DNA from: Streptomyces hyaluromycini
Lineage (GTDB): Bacteria > Actinomycetota > Actinomycetes > Streptomycetales > Streptomycetaceae
Assembly (NCBI RefSeq): GCF_002217755.1
Contig: NZ_BCFL01000016.1
Coordinates: forward strand, 1,532,319-1,596,318
Length of the DNA stretch: 64,000 bases
Direction: 5' to 3'
Shown in pieces: positions 34,022 to 42,855 of this stretch. The notes below the pieces were generated by a model. It was not told the origin of the DNA, searched no databases, and saw only the letters and a list, made by a program, of their open reading frames with translations. Within the stretch, counting starts at the first letter, position 1. Every line of letters begins with the position of its first letter. The translations under genes and the position numbers were made by a program.

Positions 34022-34884
34022 AGCTCCTCCAGCTTCTTCTCGACCAACGCCCGGGATTCCGCGGGCGGGAGAGCCATCGCCCGCATGATCCCATAGCGAT
34101 CTGCGATCGTCCGGACCTCCTCGGGGTCGGTGATCAGCCGAGGAAACCCCTGCACTTCTGTGTACCCCACCTGCGGGTGCTTCTGCGGAGTCAGCAGGTT
34201 GAAGGCTCCGCCCATGTTTGGATGGTCCTCGATACCGGTGGGCATCACCTGGATCTCAACGTTTCGCAGCCCGCCGATGCGCAGCAACTGCTCCAACTGT
34301 CCTCGGTGGACCGCGCGGCCCCCGATCGGCCGATCCAGCAACACCTCTTCAAGCACATAACTGCACATCGGCGCAGGCCACTTGTCGAAGATCTGCTGCC
34401 GCGCGAGCCGGTCGGCGACACGCTTCTCGATCGTCTCCTCGTCGAGAAGCGGGCGCCTGCGGGAGAACACCGCCCGCGCGTAGTCCTCGGTCTGCAACAA
34501 CCCGGGGACGCCTTGATTGGCGTAGAAGTGAAGCTCAACCGCCTCCGCCTCCAGCCCCGCATAACTCCGATACCACTCGGGATGCCGCGTCCGCGCCCTC
34601 CTCATCGCCTCCTTCAGCTCCGGCACCGCCGCCCCCAGCAACCCCCCGCCCTCCAACAACTCGTCCGCCTTCACCAGCATGTCCGGCTGCGGCACCCGCA
34701 CCCCCCTCTCCATCGCCGAGATCGCGTCCGGCCCGTACCCCACCAGCGCCCCGAACTCCTTCTGCGTGAGCCCCTTCCGCTCCCGCAGCAGCTTCAGCTG
34801 CTTGCCCAGTGCGCTGAACAGCCCCGTCGTGCCCTCGGCCTCCGCCGGTGTCTCCGGCCGCCGCTCCTGCTGTACGTCCGTCAC
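34018..34884 (-). CDS. XRE regulator of WhiJ/AbaA type (DUF5753)
   Basis: This 288-residue protein has an N-terminal helix-turn-helix (residues 28-82, GLTQKEFGALVGYGPDAISAME) and a large C-terminal domain of the DUF5753 kind (QGVPGLLQTEDYARAV and DRLARQQIFD). In Streptomyces such proteins form triads with a DUF397 protein and an ATPase, as is seen here: DUF397 follows by a GTGA overlap and the ATPase gene is divergent at 35017. ATG at 34884. Confidence 0.92.
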   Translation of the reverse strand: MTDVQQERRPETPAEAEGTTGLFSALGKQLKLLRERKGLTQKEFGALVGYGPDAISAMERGVRVPQPDMLVKADELLEGGGLLGAAVPELKEAMRRARTRHPEWYRSYAGLEAEAVELHFYANQGVPGLLQTEDYARAVFSRRRPLLDEETIEKRVADRLARQQIFDKWPAPMCSYVLEEVLLDRPIGGRAVHRGQLEQLLRIGGLRNVEIQVMPTGIEDHPNMGGAFNLLTPQKHPQVGYTEVQGFPRLITDPEEVRTIADRYGIMRAMALPPAESRALVEKKLEEL

Positions 34885-35016
34885 GTACGCCTCCGCCTCA
34901 CGTCGTCGTGGTCACGGCCGACGACCCGTACTCCTCACCCGACACACCCGTACGGCTACCGTGAGTCGCGCGATCGCCCCTGGCCAGGGTACGGAGAACC
35001 GGCCACGCTCTGTCAC

Positions 35017-35433
35017 GTGAACGCCGAAATCTCCACCCCCACCGCCGAACTGACGCAGCGTCTGAGCGCCACCCCGCGGGGCGCCCGGCTGGCCCGGCGG
35101 CTCGTCGCCCACCAGCTGGCCACCTGGGGATACCCCCACGACAGCGACCTGAACTACACGGCCCAGCAGCTCACCGCGGAACTCGCCGCGAACGCGGTCA
35201 CCCACGGTCGCGTCCCCGGCCGGGACTTCGAGGTACGGCTGCTCCTGCTCACCCCTGACAACACCCTCCGTATCGAGGTGAGCGACGCGCGGGACGACCG
35301 GCAGTTGCGGTTCGCGCGGGAGGCGGAGGCGGAGGGCGGACGCGGTCTGGTGGTGGTGTCGCTGCTGGCGCGGACGTGGGGGGTCGCGGAGCGGGACGTC
35401 GGCAAGACGGTCTGGGCGGAGCTGCCTCTCTAG
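35017..35433 (+). CDS. RsbW-like ATP-binding protein (HATPase)
   Basis: This 138-residue GHKL ATPase domain has the N-box QQLTAELAANAVTHGR and a G-box GGRGLVVVSLLA. Such proteins act as anti-sigma kinases or as the third member of WhiJ/AbaA-type triads. GTG start at 35017; the 34885-35016 gap is the shared promoter with the XRE gene. The TAG stop overlaps the stop of the convergent NmrA gene (CTAG). Confidence 0.88.
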   Translation: MNAEISTPTAELTQRLSATPRGARLARRLVAHQLATWGYPHDSDLNYTAQQLTAELAANAVTHGRVPGRDFEVRLLLLTPDNTLRIEVSDARDDRQLRFAREAEAEGGRGLVVVSLLARTWGVAERDVGKTVWAELPL

Positions 35434-36269
35434 GCGGGCCGCTCGCTCAACAGCTCCCGCATGCCGATCGGTTCGCGGCCGATCAGGTCCGCCAGGGTCG
35501 GGTCCACGGTCGCGAACTCGCCCTCACGAGCGGCCAGGAAGACGCCCAGGAGGTGGTCGGCCGTGTCCTCGGGGACGCCGTTGGCCGCGAGTTGCCCGCG
35601 GAACGTGTCGTCGGGGGCTATGGTCCTGGTCGCGCCGGCCAGGTCGGCGATGTCGGCGAAGGTCAGTGCCTGCGCCCCCGTCAGCGGGGGCGTCGGCCCC
35701 TCGAAGCGGCCCTCGTCCGCCAGGATCACGGCTGCCGCCTCCGCCAGGTCGTCGTGGGCCGTCCAGCAGACCGGGCCGTCGGCCGGGAGGGCCAGTTCGC
35801 CGGTCGCCAGGCCGTGGCCGGCGAACTGCAGCGCGCTCGCCGCGTGGAAGCCGTTGCGGAGGGAGGTCCAGGGGACGCCCGAGGCACGCAGGGCCTCCTC
35901 GGTGGCCGCGTGGTCGCGGCAGGCCTGGAAGCGGGAGGTGGGGCTGGTGCCCATGTGGGCGGTGTAGAGGATGCGGCGGACGCCGGCCGCGACGGCCGCG
36001 TCGATCGCGGTGCGGTGCTGTCGTACGCCCTCCTCGCCCAGCCGGTCGACGGAGACGATCAGGATCTGGGTGGCGCCCTCGAAGGCGTGTGCCAGGCCGC
36101 ACGGGTCGGTGAAGCCGCCCTGCCGCACCCGCACGCCCCGGTCCGCCAGGGCCTGGGCCTTCTTCGGGTCGCGGACGCTGACGCCGACCCGCTCGGCCGG
36201 TACGCGGGTCAGCAGTCGCTCCACGATGCGGCTGCCTAGTTGTCCGGTGGCTCCGGTCACGACGATCAC
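35430..36269 (-). CDS. NmrA-like NAD(P)-binding oxidoreductase
   Basis: This 279-residue Rossmann protein has VTGATGQLGSRIV at its start and YTAHMGTSPTSRF and WTSLRNGFH later, as in the NmrA/QorB (quinone reductase-like) SDR group. GTG at 36269 is chosen because GGAGGACATC precedes it. It is divergent from a TetR gene (36363), with palindromes between, and so probably repressed by it. The substrate may be a quinone or other electrophile. Confidence 0.88.
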   Translation of the reverse strand: MIVVTGATGQLGSRIVERLLTRVPAERVGVSVRDPKKAQALADRGVRVRQGGFTDPCGLAHAFEGATQILIVSVDRLGEEGVRQHRTAIDAAVAAGVRRILYTAHMGTSPTSRFQACRDHAATEEALRASGVPWTSLRNGFHAASALQFAGHGLATGELALPADGPVCWTAHDDLAEAAAVILADEGRFEGPTPPLTGAQALTFADIADLAGATRTIAPDDTFRGQLAANGVPEDTADHLLGVFLAAREGEFATVDPTLADLIGREPIGMRELLSERPA

Positions 36270-36289
36270 GATGTCCTCCAGCACGATGG

Positions 36290-36360
36290 CGATATCGATG
36301 GAAACAGATTCAGCGTAACACCGATATTATCGATGGAAGCACATGAGCGATATCATTGAT
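36290..36360. promoter_or_regulatory. Three operator-like palindromes, NmrA/TetR intergenic region
   Basis: CGATATCG (36290-36297), CGATATTATCG (36322-36332) and ATCATTGAT (36352-36360, in the run GCGATATCATTGAT) share a GATA/TATC core. The region is A/T-rich compared with flanks. They are probably TetR sites controlling both genes. Confidence 0.6.
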
Positions 36361-36362
36361 AC

Positions 36363-37064
36363 ATGGGCTCGGAATCACGTGACACGGACACCCGGCAGCG
36401 CGTCGTCGACGCCGCCTTGGGACTACTGGAACGGGAGGGGCGGGACGCCGTCACCACCCGGGCGGTCGCGGTCGCCGCGGGGCTGCAACCCCCGGCCATC
36501 TACCGGTTGTTCGGCGACAAGGACGGGCTGCTGGAGGCCGTTGCGGAGCACGGCTTCGCCACGTTCCTGGCCGGCAAGCGGGTCGATCCGGACCCCGAGG
36601 ATCTGATCGAGGACCTGCGTGGCAGCTGGGACCTGGCGGTCGGGTTCGGGCTGGAGAACCCCGCGCTGTACATGCTGATGTACGGCGGCACCTCGCACAG
36701 CGGGTCGGCCGCCTTCCGGGCCGGGCTGGAGATCCTGCGGGGGCGGGTGCGGCGGCTCGCCGCCGGCGGGTGGCTGCGGGTCGGCGAGGATCTCGCGGTC
36801 GATGTCATCCACGCCACCGCGCGCGGCGCCGTGCTCACCTGGCTGTCCGCGCCCGCGGCCAACCGCGACCCGGCCCTGCTGGCCACCCTCCGGGAGGCCA
36901 TGGTCGGCGCGGTCACGCATGAGAGACCGGCCGTCCGGACCGGTGGCGGGCCGGCGGCCGCGGCCCGCGCCCTGCGCGCGGGCCTCCCCGGCCAGACGAT
37001 CCTCAGCAGCGCGGAACAGCACCTGCTGGGGGAGTGGCTGGACCGCCTGGCCGACGAGGAGTGA
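36363..37064 (+). CDS. TetR-family regulator
   Basis: This 233-residue protein has an N-terminal helix-turn-helix (residues 20-65, VTTRAVAVAAGLQPPAIYRLFGDKD) and a helical ligand domain. ATG at 36363 lies only 3 nt beyond the last palindrome, so it should be autoregulated. Convergent with the P450 gene. Confidence 0.9.
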   Translation: MGSESRDTDTRQRVVDAALGLLEREGRDAVTTRAVAVAAGLQPPAIYRLFGDKDGLLEAVAEHGFATFLAGKRVDPDPEDLIEDLRGSWDLAVGFGLENPALYMLMYGGTSHSGSAAFRAGLEILRGRVRRLAAGGWLRVGEDLAVDVIHATARGAVLTWLSAPAANRDPALLATLREAMVGAVTHERPAVRTGGGPAAAARALRAGLPGQTILSSAEQHLLGEWLDRLADEE

Positions 37065-37073
37065 GGCCCGGGC

Positions 37074-38297
37074 CTACCAGGCCACCGGCAGCTCCAGGGG
37101 GAACCGGCGGATGGTCTCGGTGTCCCAGCGGACCTCGTCCGGGCGCACCGCCAGGCGGAGCGTGGGGAAGCGGTCCAGGAGGCGTTCCAGGGCGACCTCC
37201 AGTTCGGCCATCGCCAACGGCACCGCGATGCACCGGTGGCCGCCCCAGCCGAAGGTCATGTGGGGAGCGACGGGACGGTCGGGCACGATCTCGTGGGGAT
37301 CCGGATAGCGGTCCGGGTCACGGTTGGCCGTCAGGTAGGAGACGTGGACGAAGTCGCCCTGCCGGATGACCACCCCGTCCATCTCGACGTCCTCCAGTGC
37401 CACCCGGGGAATGCCCACGCCCTTCCGGAAGGGGATGTACCGGAGCAGTTCGTGGATGAAGTCCGTCAGGTCCTTCCGGTGCGCGCGGGCGTACTCCGCC
37501 AGCTTCGGGCGGGTCAGCAGCAGATACACGATGTCGCTGATCTGGCAGGTCGCCGTGTCCTGGCCGCTGAGGGTGAACGTCAGTGCCAGGACGGCCAGTT
37601 CCCGGTCGTCGAGCTGGTCCGTGCCGTCCCGTGCCTCGGTGAGCACGCTGATGATGTCCGTACCGGGGTTCTTCCGGCGTTCGGCGACGAGCCCGGTGAA
37701 GTAGCCGGTCAGGTCCTCCTTGGCCGCGCGTGCGACGTCCCGGTTGCCGGCGCCGACCACCAGCAGCCGCTGGACCTGCTCCTGCATCCGGGGCCACTCG
37801 GCGCGGTCGATGCCCAGCAGGTCCAGGATCGTGTGCTGGGGAAGGGGGTCGGACAGGTACCGGACCAGGTCGGCCGGCTGACCGGCGTCTTCCATTTCGT
37901 CCAGCAGCCGGTCCGTGAGGAGGCCGATCCGGCCCCGCATCCGGTCCACCTGGCGCGGGGTGAAGGCCTGGGTGGCCAGATGCCGGATCCGGCTGCTGTG
38001 CGGCGGGTCCATCACGTTGATCGACTCGGGGGAGACGATCGGCTCGGCCGTCAGGCGCGGATAGTCGTACTCGATGATCTCGGCCCGGCTGAACCGGGGA
38101 TCCGTGGTCACCTGCTGCACCGACTCGAAACTGGTGACCAGCCAGGCGTCCGACTCGCCGTACGGCAACCGGATCGTGCCGAGGGAATCGCGCTCCATGA
38201 ACCCGGCGAGGGTCGGGTCGAAGTCGAGGGCCTTGCTGAAACCGAAGGGGCAGTCGATCGCCTGCACATTCGTCTCCTTCATCGGTAGGTCGCTCAC
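37074..38297 (-). CDS. Cytochrome P450
   Basis: This 407-residue protein has an I-helix TLSGQDTATC where the usual AGHETT is altered but D-T is kept, an E-x-x-R pair (HELLR), and a heme loop FGWGGHRCIAVPLA (Cys at about 354). The last differs from the standard C-x-G by having Ala in place of Gly. It is most like actinobacterial CYP105/107-type tailoring enzymes. GTG at 38297 overlaps the DUF1259 stop; GTG at 38267 with AAGGAG upstream is the alternative. A redox partner is not in the window. The substrate is unknown. Confidence 0.9.
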   Translation of the reverse strand: MSDLPMKETNVQAIDCPFGFSKALDFDPTLAGFMERDSLGTIRLPYGESDAWLVTSFESVQQVTTDPRFSRAEIIEYDYPRLTAEPIVSPESINVMDPPHSSRIRHLATQAFTPRQVDRMRGRIGLLTDRLLDEMEDAGQPADLVRYLSDPLPQHTILDLLGIDRAEWPRMQEQVQRLLVVGAGNRDVARAAKEDLTGYFTGLVAERRKNPGTDIISVLTEARDGTDQLDDRELAVLALTFTLSGQDTATCQISDIVYLLLTRPKLAEYARAHRKDLTDFIHELLRYIPFRKGVGIPRVALEDVEMDGVVIRQGDFVHVSYLTANRDPDRYPDPHEIVPDRPVAPHMTFGWGGHRCIAVPLAMAELEVALERLLDRFPTLRLAVRPDEVRWDTETIRRFPLELPVAW

Positions 38298-39277
38298 GAG
38301 AACGGCACCACTTTGGTGGCGTGGACGGCGGCGCTCAGGTTCTTCGCGAGCCGCAGGGCGTCGCCGATCGCCCAGTAGTGGAGGAAGAACAGGCGCGGCT
38401 CGTCGTAGAGGTTGTGGTGGTGGAGCTCCACCAGGTCGATCCCGCCGTCGCGCAGGATCTTCAGGACCGGCTGGACCTCGCCCGCGGTCATCACGAAGTC
38501 ACCGTTGACCGCGGCCCTCCCCCTGCCCAGCGGCTGGAAGTTGACGGTGGTCGTCGAGCCGAGGCCGGGCGGCAGGATCATGTCGCCGTCCACGATCCGC
38601 TCCACACGTGCCCAGACGCTCTTGTAGATGCCCTCGTCCTGGACGCCCTTGCTGCCGAGCGCGCCGTCGATGCCCTTGGTGTCCAGGTCGAGGGTCGGGG
38701 TGGCGGGCGTCCGGTCGGGCGGGGTGCCGGTGCGGTCGAAGGCCGCGCGCAGCCCCTTTGCGACGGGTACCGGGTCGTGAGCGTGCGCGTGCAGATGCAG
38801 CCAGCACAGGGCGGGCTGGTGGGCGAGAAGATGCTTGTGTACGGCGTTGATCCCGATGCCGTGCTCCAGGATGACGTCGGTGAAGCCGTCCAGTTCGTGC
38901 TCGGTGACCACGGCGTCACCCATCATCAGATGGGCGCCGTCCTTGTAGCGGACGAAGGCGACGTGGGTGCCGAGGGCCAGCGAGGTCTCGATCCGCACGC
39001 CCCGGGAGACCACCTTGAGGTCCCGGCGGGGCAGGCCGGTGTGGTACATGTACCGCTTCATGTCACCCGGCCGTCCCAGGGCCTTGGCCACGTCCGCCCA
39101 GTAGGCGAGGACGGTCATCTCGGGTTCGGCCAGGGTGCGCGGGCGGTCGCGGGAGAGGGCCCGGGCGGTCGGGGTCGCCGCGCCTGCGAGGACGGGGGCC
39201 ACGGCACCCGCGGCAAGCACGCGGCGCCGGGTGGTGGACGGTCGGGGGTGGGTGTCCTGCTGCCGGTCGTCGGCCAT
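38294..39277 (-). CDS. Tat-exported DUF1259 protein
   Basis: This 327-residue protein has a twin-arginine-like signal (TTRRRVLAAGA, residues 15-25) and a DUF1259 (LppY/LpqO) repeat fold. There is a His-rich block LCWLHLHAHAHDP and a second LVELHHHNLYD, both good metal-site candidates. First gene of the operon with P450 (GTGA overlap). ATG at 39277 has GGAGGTAC upstream. Function is unknown; the coupling with a P450 suggests an oxidative small-molecule pathway. Confidence 0.82.
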   Translation of the reverse strand: MADDRQQDTHPRPSTTRRRVLAAGAVAPVLAGAATPTARALSRDRPRTLAEPEMTVLAYWADVAKALGRPGDMKRYMYHTGLPRRDLKVVSRGVRIETSLALGTHVAFVRYKDGAHLMMGDAVVTEHELDGFTDVILEHGIGINAVHKHLLAHQPALCWLHLHAHAHDPVPVAKGLRAAFDRTGTPPDRTPATPTLDLDTKGIDGALGSKGVQDEGIYKSVWARVERIVDGDMILPPGLGSTTTVNFQPLGRGRAAVNGDFVMTAGEVQPVLKILRDGGIDLVELHHHNLYDEPRLFFLHYWAIGDALRLAKNLSAAVHATKVVPFS

Positions 39278-39323
39278 GGTGTACCTCCTGGCGCGATGGA
39301 ATCACGGGTCCCGGACGGTCCCT

Positions 39324-39336
39324 GTGATGCCATCAC
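39324..39336. promoter_or_regulatory. Palindrome upstream of DUF1259-P450 operon
   Basis: GTGATG-C-CATCAC is a perfect 13-bp palindrome 47 bp before the start at 39277, in a region with GCGATGGAATCAC nearby (39291). It resembles GntR- or XRE-type operators. No regulator gene is adjacent. Confidence 0.45.
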
Positions 39337-39411
39337 GCCAGGTGGGCCAGGTGGCCCAACGCAAACCACCGGACACCGGGGCCGCGGCCCGCTTCGCGCG
39401 TCAGCCGCGGA

Positions 39412-41367
39412 TCACTTCGCGTACAGGCTCTCGATCTCCGGCGCGAAGTCCTTCATGACCGCCTCGCGGCGCAGCTTCATCGAGGGGGTGAGATGCCCGG
39501 CCTCCTCGGTGAAGTCGACGGGGAGCATCTCGAAGCGGCGGATGGACTCGGGGCGGGAGACCAGTTTGTTGGCCTCGTCGACGGCGCGCTGCAGGACGGC
39601 CCGCAACTCCATGTCGTCCATGAGGAGTTCCGGCGGCACCGGGTGCTTGCCGTTCATCTGGCGCCAGTGGGTGAGGCCGTCCCGGTCGAGGGTGATGAGG
39701 GCGCTGACGTACGGCAGCCCGTCGCCGACCAGCATCACCTGGGAGATGAGGGGGTGCGAGCGCAGCCAGTTCTCGAGCGGGGCCGGGGCCACCGACTTGC
39801 CGCCGGCCGTGATCAGCATCTCCTTCTTGCGGCCGGTGATGGTGAGGTAGCCCTCGTCGTCCAGTTCGCCCAGGTCGCCGGTGGCCAGCCAGCCGTCCCG
39901 GGTGGCCGGGACGACCCCGCCGGCCTGCGGGTCCCAGTAGCCGCGCAGCACGTGGTCGCCGGCGACCAGGATCTCCCCGTCGGCGGCGATCCTGACCTTG
40001 GTCCCCGGCATCGGCCAGCCCACCGTGCCCAGGCGGGGTTTGAGGGGCGGGGTGCAGGTGGTGGCCGCCGTGGTCTCGGTCAGGCCATAGCCCTCGTAGA
40101 TCTCGATGCCGGCCCCGGCGTAGAACGCGGCGAGGCGGCGGCCCAGCGGTGAGCCGCCGCAGATGATGTGCCGGACCTTGCCGCCCATGGCGGTGCGGAT
40201 ACGGCGGTAGACGAGCGGGTCGTAGAAGGAACGGGCCGTCTTCAGGGCGCGGCCGGGGCCGCTGCCGGTGCCGGTCTGCTTGGCCTCCAGTGCCTCGCCG
40301 TACCGCTGGGCGACCCCGGTGGCCCGGTCGAAGACCGAGACCCGGCCGCCTGCCTCCGCCTTCGCCCGCGCGGTGTTGAAGACCTTCTCCAGCATGTACG
40401 GGATGGTGAGGAGACAGGTCGGCTTGAAGCCGGCCAGGTCCGGGAGCAGGTCCTCGGCCTTGAGGCTGGGGGCGTGGCCGAGGCGGACCCCGGCGCGGAC
40501 GCAGGCGATCGCCACCATGCGCCCGAAGACGTGGGACATGGGCAGGAAGAGGAGGATGGAGACCTCCTCGTCGTTGCGCGACTTGAAGATCGGGTAGAGG
40601 AGTTCGATCGCGTTGTCGACCTCGGCGAAGAAGTTGCCGTGCGAGAGGGCGCAGCCCTTGGGGCGGCCGGTGGTGCCCGAGGTGTAGATGAGGGTGGCGA
40701 GGGTGTCGGGGCCCAGCATGCCGCGCCGTACGCCCACCTCGGCGTCCGGCACCTGCGCGCCGGCCTCCGCGAGCCGGTCCACGTGCCCCTTCTCCGTCAC
40801 CCACAGGTGCCTGAGGTCGGGCAGCCGGTCGAGTTCGGGGCCGAGCGCGGCGGCCTGCGCGGCGGTCTCGGTGACCAGGGCGACGGCACCCGAGTCGTGC
40901 ATGATCCAGCGGGTCTGGAAGACCGAGGAGGTCGGGTAGACCGGCACGGTCACCAGGCCGGCCGCCCAGGCGCCGAAGTCGAGCAGCGTCCACTCGTACG
41001 TGGTCCGGGACATGATCGCGATCCGGTCGCCCGGCATCAGCCCCTCCGCGATCAGGCCCTTCGCGATCGCCAGCACCTGGGCGGCGAACTCGGCAGCCGT
41101 CACGTGTTCCCAACGGCCCTCGTCCTCGCCCGACTTGCGGCTGAGCACCACGGCGCCCGGCTCCGCCTCCGCGTTCTCGAACGGCAGGTCGGCGAGCGAC
41201 CCGTGCCGCACCGGCGGCGCGAACGGCGGTACGTACGCCTCCCGCACCACCCCGTCCAGCCGCTGGACGAGGGGCTCGACCAGGATCGGGTTCCCGTCGT
41301 AGTCCGTGGCCTGGATCGCCGCGCCCGAGGAGACGGGGGCGGCGCTCGGATAAGAGGACGTGGACAC
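39412..41367 (-). CDS. Long-chain fatty-acid-CoA ligase (FadD15-like)
   Basis: This 651-residue AMP-forming adenylate synthetase has P-loop-like YTSGTTGRPKG (about residue 230), YEGYGLTET, GDLGELDDEGYLTITGRKKEM and the C-terminal lysine region ITAGGKSVAPAPLE. It fits the FadD15/long-chain group with a lid domain. GTG start at 41367 follows GAGGAGCC; upstream in-frame codons to 41553 are not conserved. It activates fatty acids for catabolism or lipid synthesis. Divergent from the MaoC gene. Confidence 0.9.
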   Translation of the reverse strand: MSTSSYPSAAPVSSGAAIQATDYDGNPILVEPLVQRLDGVVREAYVPPFAPPVRHGSLADLPFENAEAEPGAVVLSRKSGEDEGRWEHVTAAEFAAQVLAIAKGLIAEGLMPGDRIAIMSRTTYEWTLLDFGAWAAGLVTVPVYPTSSVFQTRWIMHDSGAVALVTETAAQAAALGPELDRLPDLRHLWVTEKGHVDRLAEAGAQVPDAEVGVRRGMLGPDTLATLIYTSGTTGRPKGCALSHGNFFAEVDNAIELLYPIFKSRNDEEVSILLFLPMSHVFGRMVAIACVRAGVRLGHAPSLKAEDLLPDLAGFKPTCLLTIPYMLEKVFNTARAKAEAGGRVSVFDRATGVAQRYGEALEAKQTGTGSGPGRALKTARSFYDPLVYRRIRTAMGGKVRHIICGGSPLGRRLAAFYAGAGIEIYEGYGLTETTAATTCTPPLKPRLGTVGWPMPGTKVRIAADGEILVAGDHVLRGYWDPQAGGVVPATRDGWLATGDLGELDDEGYLTITGRKKEMLITAGGKSVAPAPLENWLRSHPLISQVMLVGDGLPYVSALITLDRDGLTHWRQMNGKHPVPPELLMDDMELRAVLQRAVDEANKLVSRPESIRRFEMLPVDFTEEAGHLTPSMKLRREAVMKDFAPEIESLYAK

Positions 41368-41602
41368 GGGGCGGCTCCTCGGGCGTGCAGCGGTGAACTG
41401 CTTGCTGCATGACGTACGTGCCTCGCGCACCGAGGCGTTCACCGGCACCGGCCCTCGGAAAGGGGTTACCGGCGGTTCAGGCTGGAGATCGTACGGGGCC
41501 GCTGTGGCGGGCTTGTGGGCATTCGGGGGTTGTCCGGGGACGGGCCTGTGCAATCCCGGAGGTTACGTGAGGGTCCTTCACGTTCGGCCCGTTTCCCGGC
41601 AC

Positions 41603-41635
41603 TTGACAGCTGTGACATAGACTTACCTACGGTAA
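41603..41635. promoter_or_regulatory. TTGACA box and TTACC-TAC-GGTAA palindrome
   Basis: TTGACA (41603-41608) is followed at 15 bp by TTACCTACGGTAA (41623-41635), a perfect 5-bp-arm repeat. It sits between the ligase and MaoC genes in the 41368-41805 gap and is a candidate operator for a TetR that responds to acyl-CoA. The remaining 41636-41805 sequence contains the dispersed repeat. Confidence 0.5.
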
Positions 41636-41701
41636 CCTTACTCCAGAGTCAGGAATCGTGCGACATGGGGGGACGGGACGGTTGCGGGGCGGGTGCGGGT
41701 G

Positions 41702-41770
41702 CGTTGTGGCTGGTCGCGCCCACGCGGCGGCAGCCGCATATCAACCACAGCCCCGCGCCCCCAAGGGGGC
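41702..41770 (+). repeat. Dispersed intergenic repeat, copy 3
   Basis: It contains GTTGTGGCTGGTCGCGC, then CACGCGGCGGCAGCCGCATAT, written here as two pieces (CACGCGGCGG and CAGCCGCATAT), and CCCCGCGCCCCCAAGGGGGC with a small hairpin. The same order occurs in the copy at 62863. Confidence 0.7.
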
Positions 41771-41805
41771 ACGTCCCTGCCACCGGAATGTGAAAGGAAA
41801 GCCCT

Positions 41806-42642
41806 GTGACCACCCTCAACAGCGCTCCTTCCCTCGGGCCTCTACTCGTTCGTGGGGCGCTACGGTCACCGTTCAAACGGCCCACCCTGGACTCCCTGTT
41901 CCCCCGCACCCACCTCGTACTGCCCGGTGTCCGCCCCGACCTCGGAAAGCTCGCCGCCTACGAGCGCGTCTGCGGGTTCGCCACCGGCGACGACGGGCTG
42001 CCGATCACCTACCCCCATGTGCTCGGGTTTCCGCTGGCCATGCGGCTCATGAGTGCGCGGGACTTCCCGCTGCCGCTGCTGGGGCTGGTGCACACCTCCA
42101 TCGCGATCGAGCGGTATGCCGAACTGCCCGGGGACGGGACGTACGACATGGCCGTCCATGTGGAGAAGCTGAGCCCGCACCGACGGGGCACCGAGGCCAC
42201 CGTCGTGACCGGGGTGCGGGTCGGCGAGGACGTCGTATGGGAGTCGCGCAGTACGTATCTGGCGCGGCACCGGACGCGGCACGCCGGTGAGACGGCCCGG
42301 GACGAGTCCGGACTCCTGCCCGTCGCCGAGGAGTGGCGGATCGCGGGGGATGTCGGCCGGCGCTACGCGGCCGCCTCCGGGGACCGCAACCCCATTCACC
42401 TGCACCCGCTCACCGCCCGCCTCTTCGGCTTCCCCCGCGCCATCGCGCACGGCATGTGGACCGTGGCCCGGTGCCTCGCCGCGCACGGGGTGCCGGCGGC
42501 GGCGGAGGTACGGGCGGAGTTCCGGGCACCGGTCCTGCTGCCGGGCACGGTCGAATACGCCGCCGAGGGCGGTCGCTTTCAATTGCGGAGCGGAGACCGG
42601 GTGCACGTGGAGGGCATCGTCAGCCCACGCGTTGCCCCGTGA
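41806..42642 (+). CDS. MaoC-like (R)-specific enoyl hydratase
   Basis: This 278-residue double hot-dog protein has the hydratase motif RRYAAASGDRNPIHLH at about 185-200, followed by GFPRAIAHGMW. GTG at 41806 is preceded by GAAAGGAAA. The N-terminal half is a degenerate hot-dog. It hydrates 2-enoyl thioesters to 3-hydroxyacyl chains. Divergent from an acyl-CoA ligase with a palindrome between, so the two are probably co-regulated. Confidence 0.85.
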   Translation: MTTLNSAPSLGPLLVRGALRSPFKRPTLDSLFPRTHLVLPGVRPDLGKLAAYERVCGFATGDDGLPITYPHVLGFPLAMRLMSARDFPLPLLGLVHTSIAIERYAELPGDGTYDMAVHVEKLSPHRRGTEATVVTGVRVGEDVVWESRSTYLARHRTRHAGETARDESGLLPVAEEWRIAGDVGRRYAAASGDRNPIHLHPLTARLFGFPRAIAHGMWTVARCLAAHGVPAAAEVRAEFRAPVLLPGTVEYAAEGGRFQLRSGDRVHVEGIVSPRVAP

Positions 42643-42855
42643 TCTACTAAAAACACACAAAGACTGTGTTTCGCCTATCTGTGCGGATCCTGTCACGCCA
42701 TTGCGAAACCGCAGGTGACAGCGGTGACCGAAGATCCACTCACATCGGACACCCAGCCCGTCCAAGGATCCGTGAAGGAATCCCTAATGCTGCGCCAAGA
42801 AAGCGTCCTTAGCCTCTGCTCACTTTTGTGATCCATTGCACGAAGGGCACTGAGC

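Noticed and set aside
39401..41410. 669-residue frame in another phase of the ligase gene
   Set aside because: Arg/Gly/Pro-rich shadow; the FadD frame has all the expected motifs.
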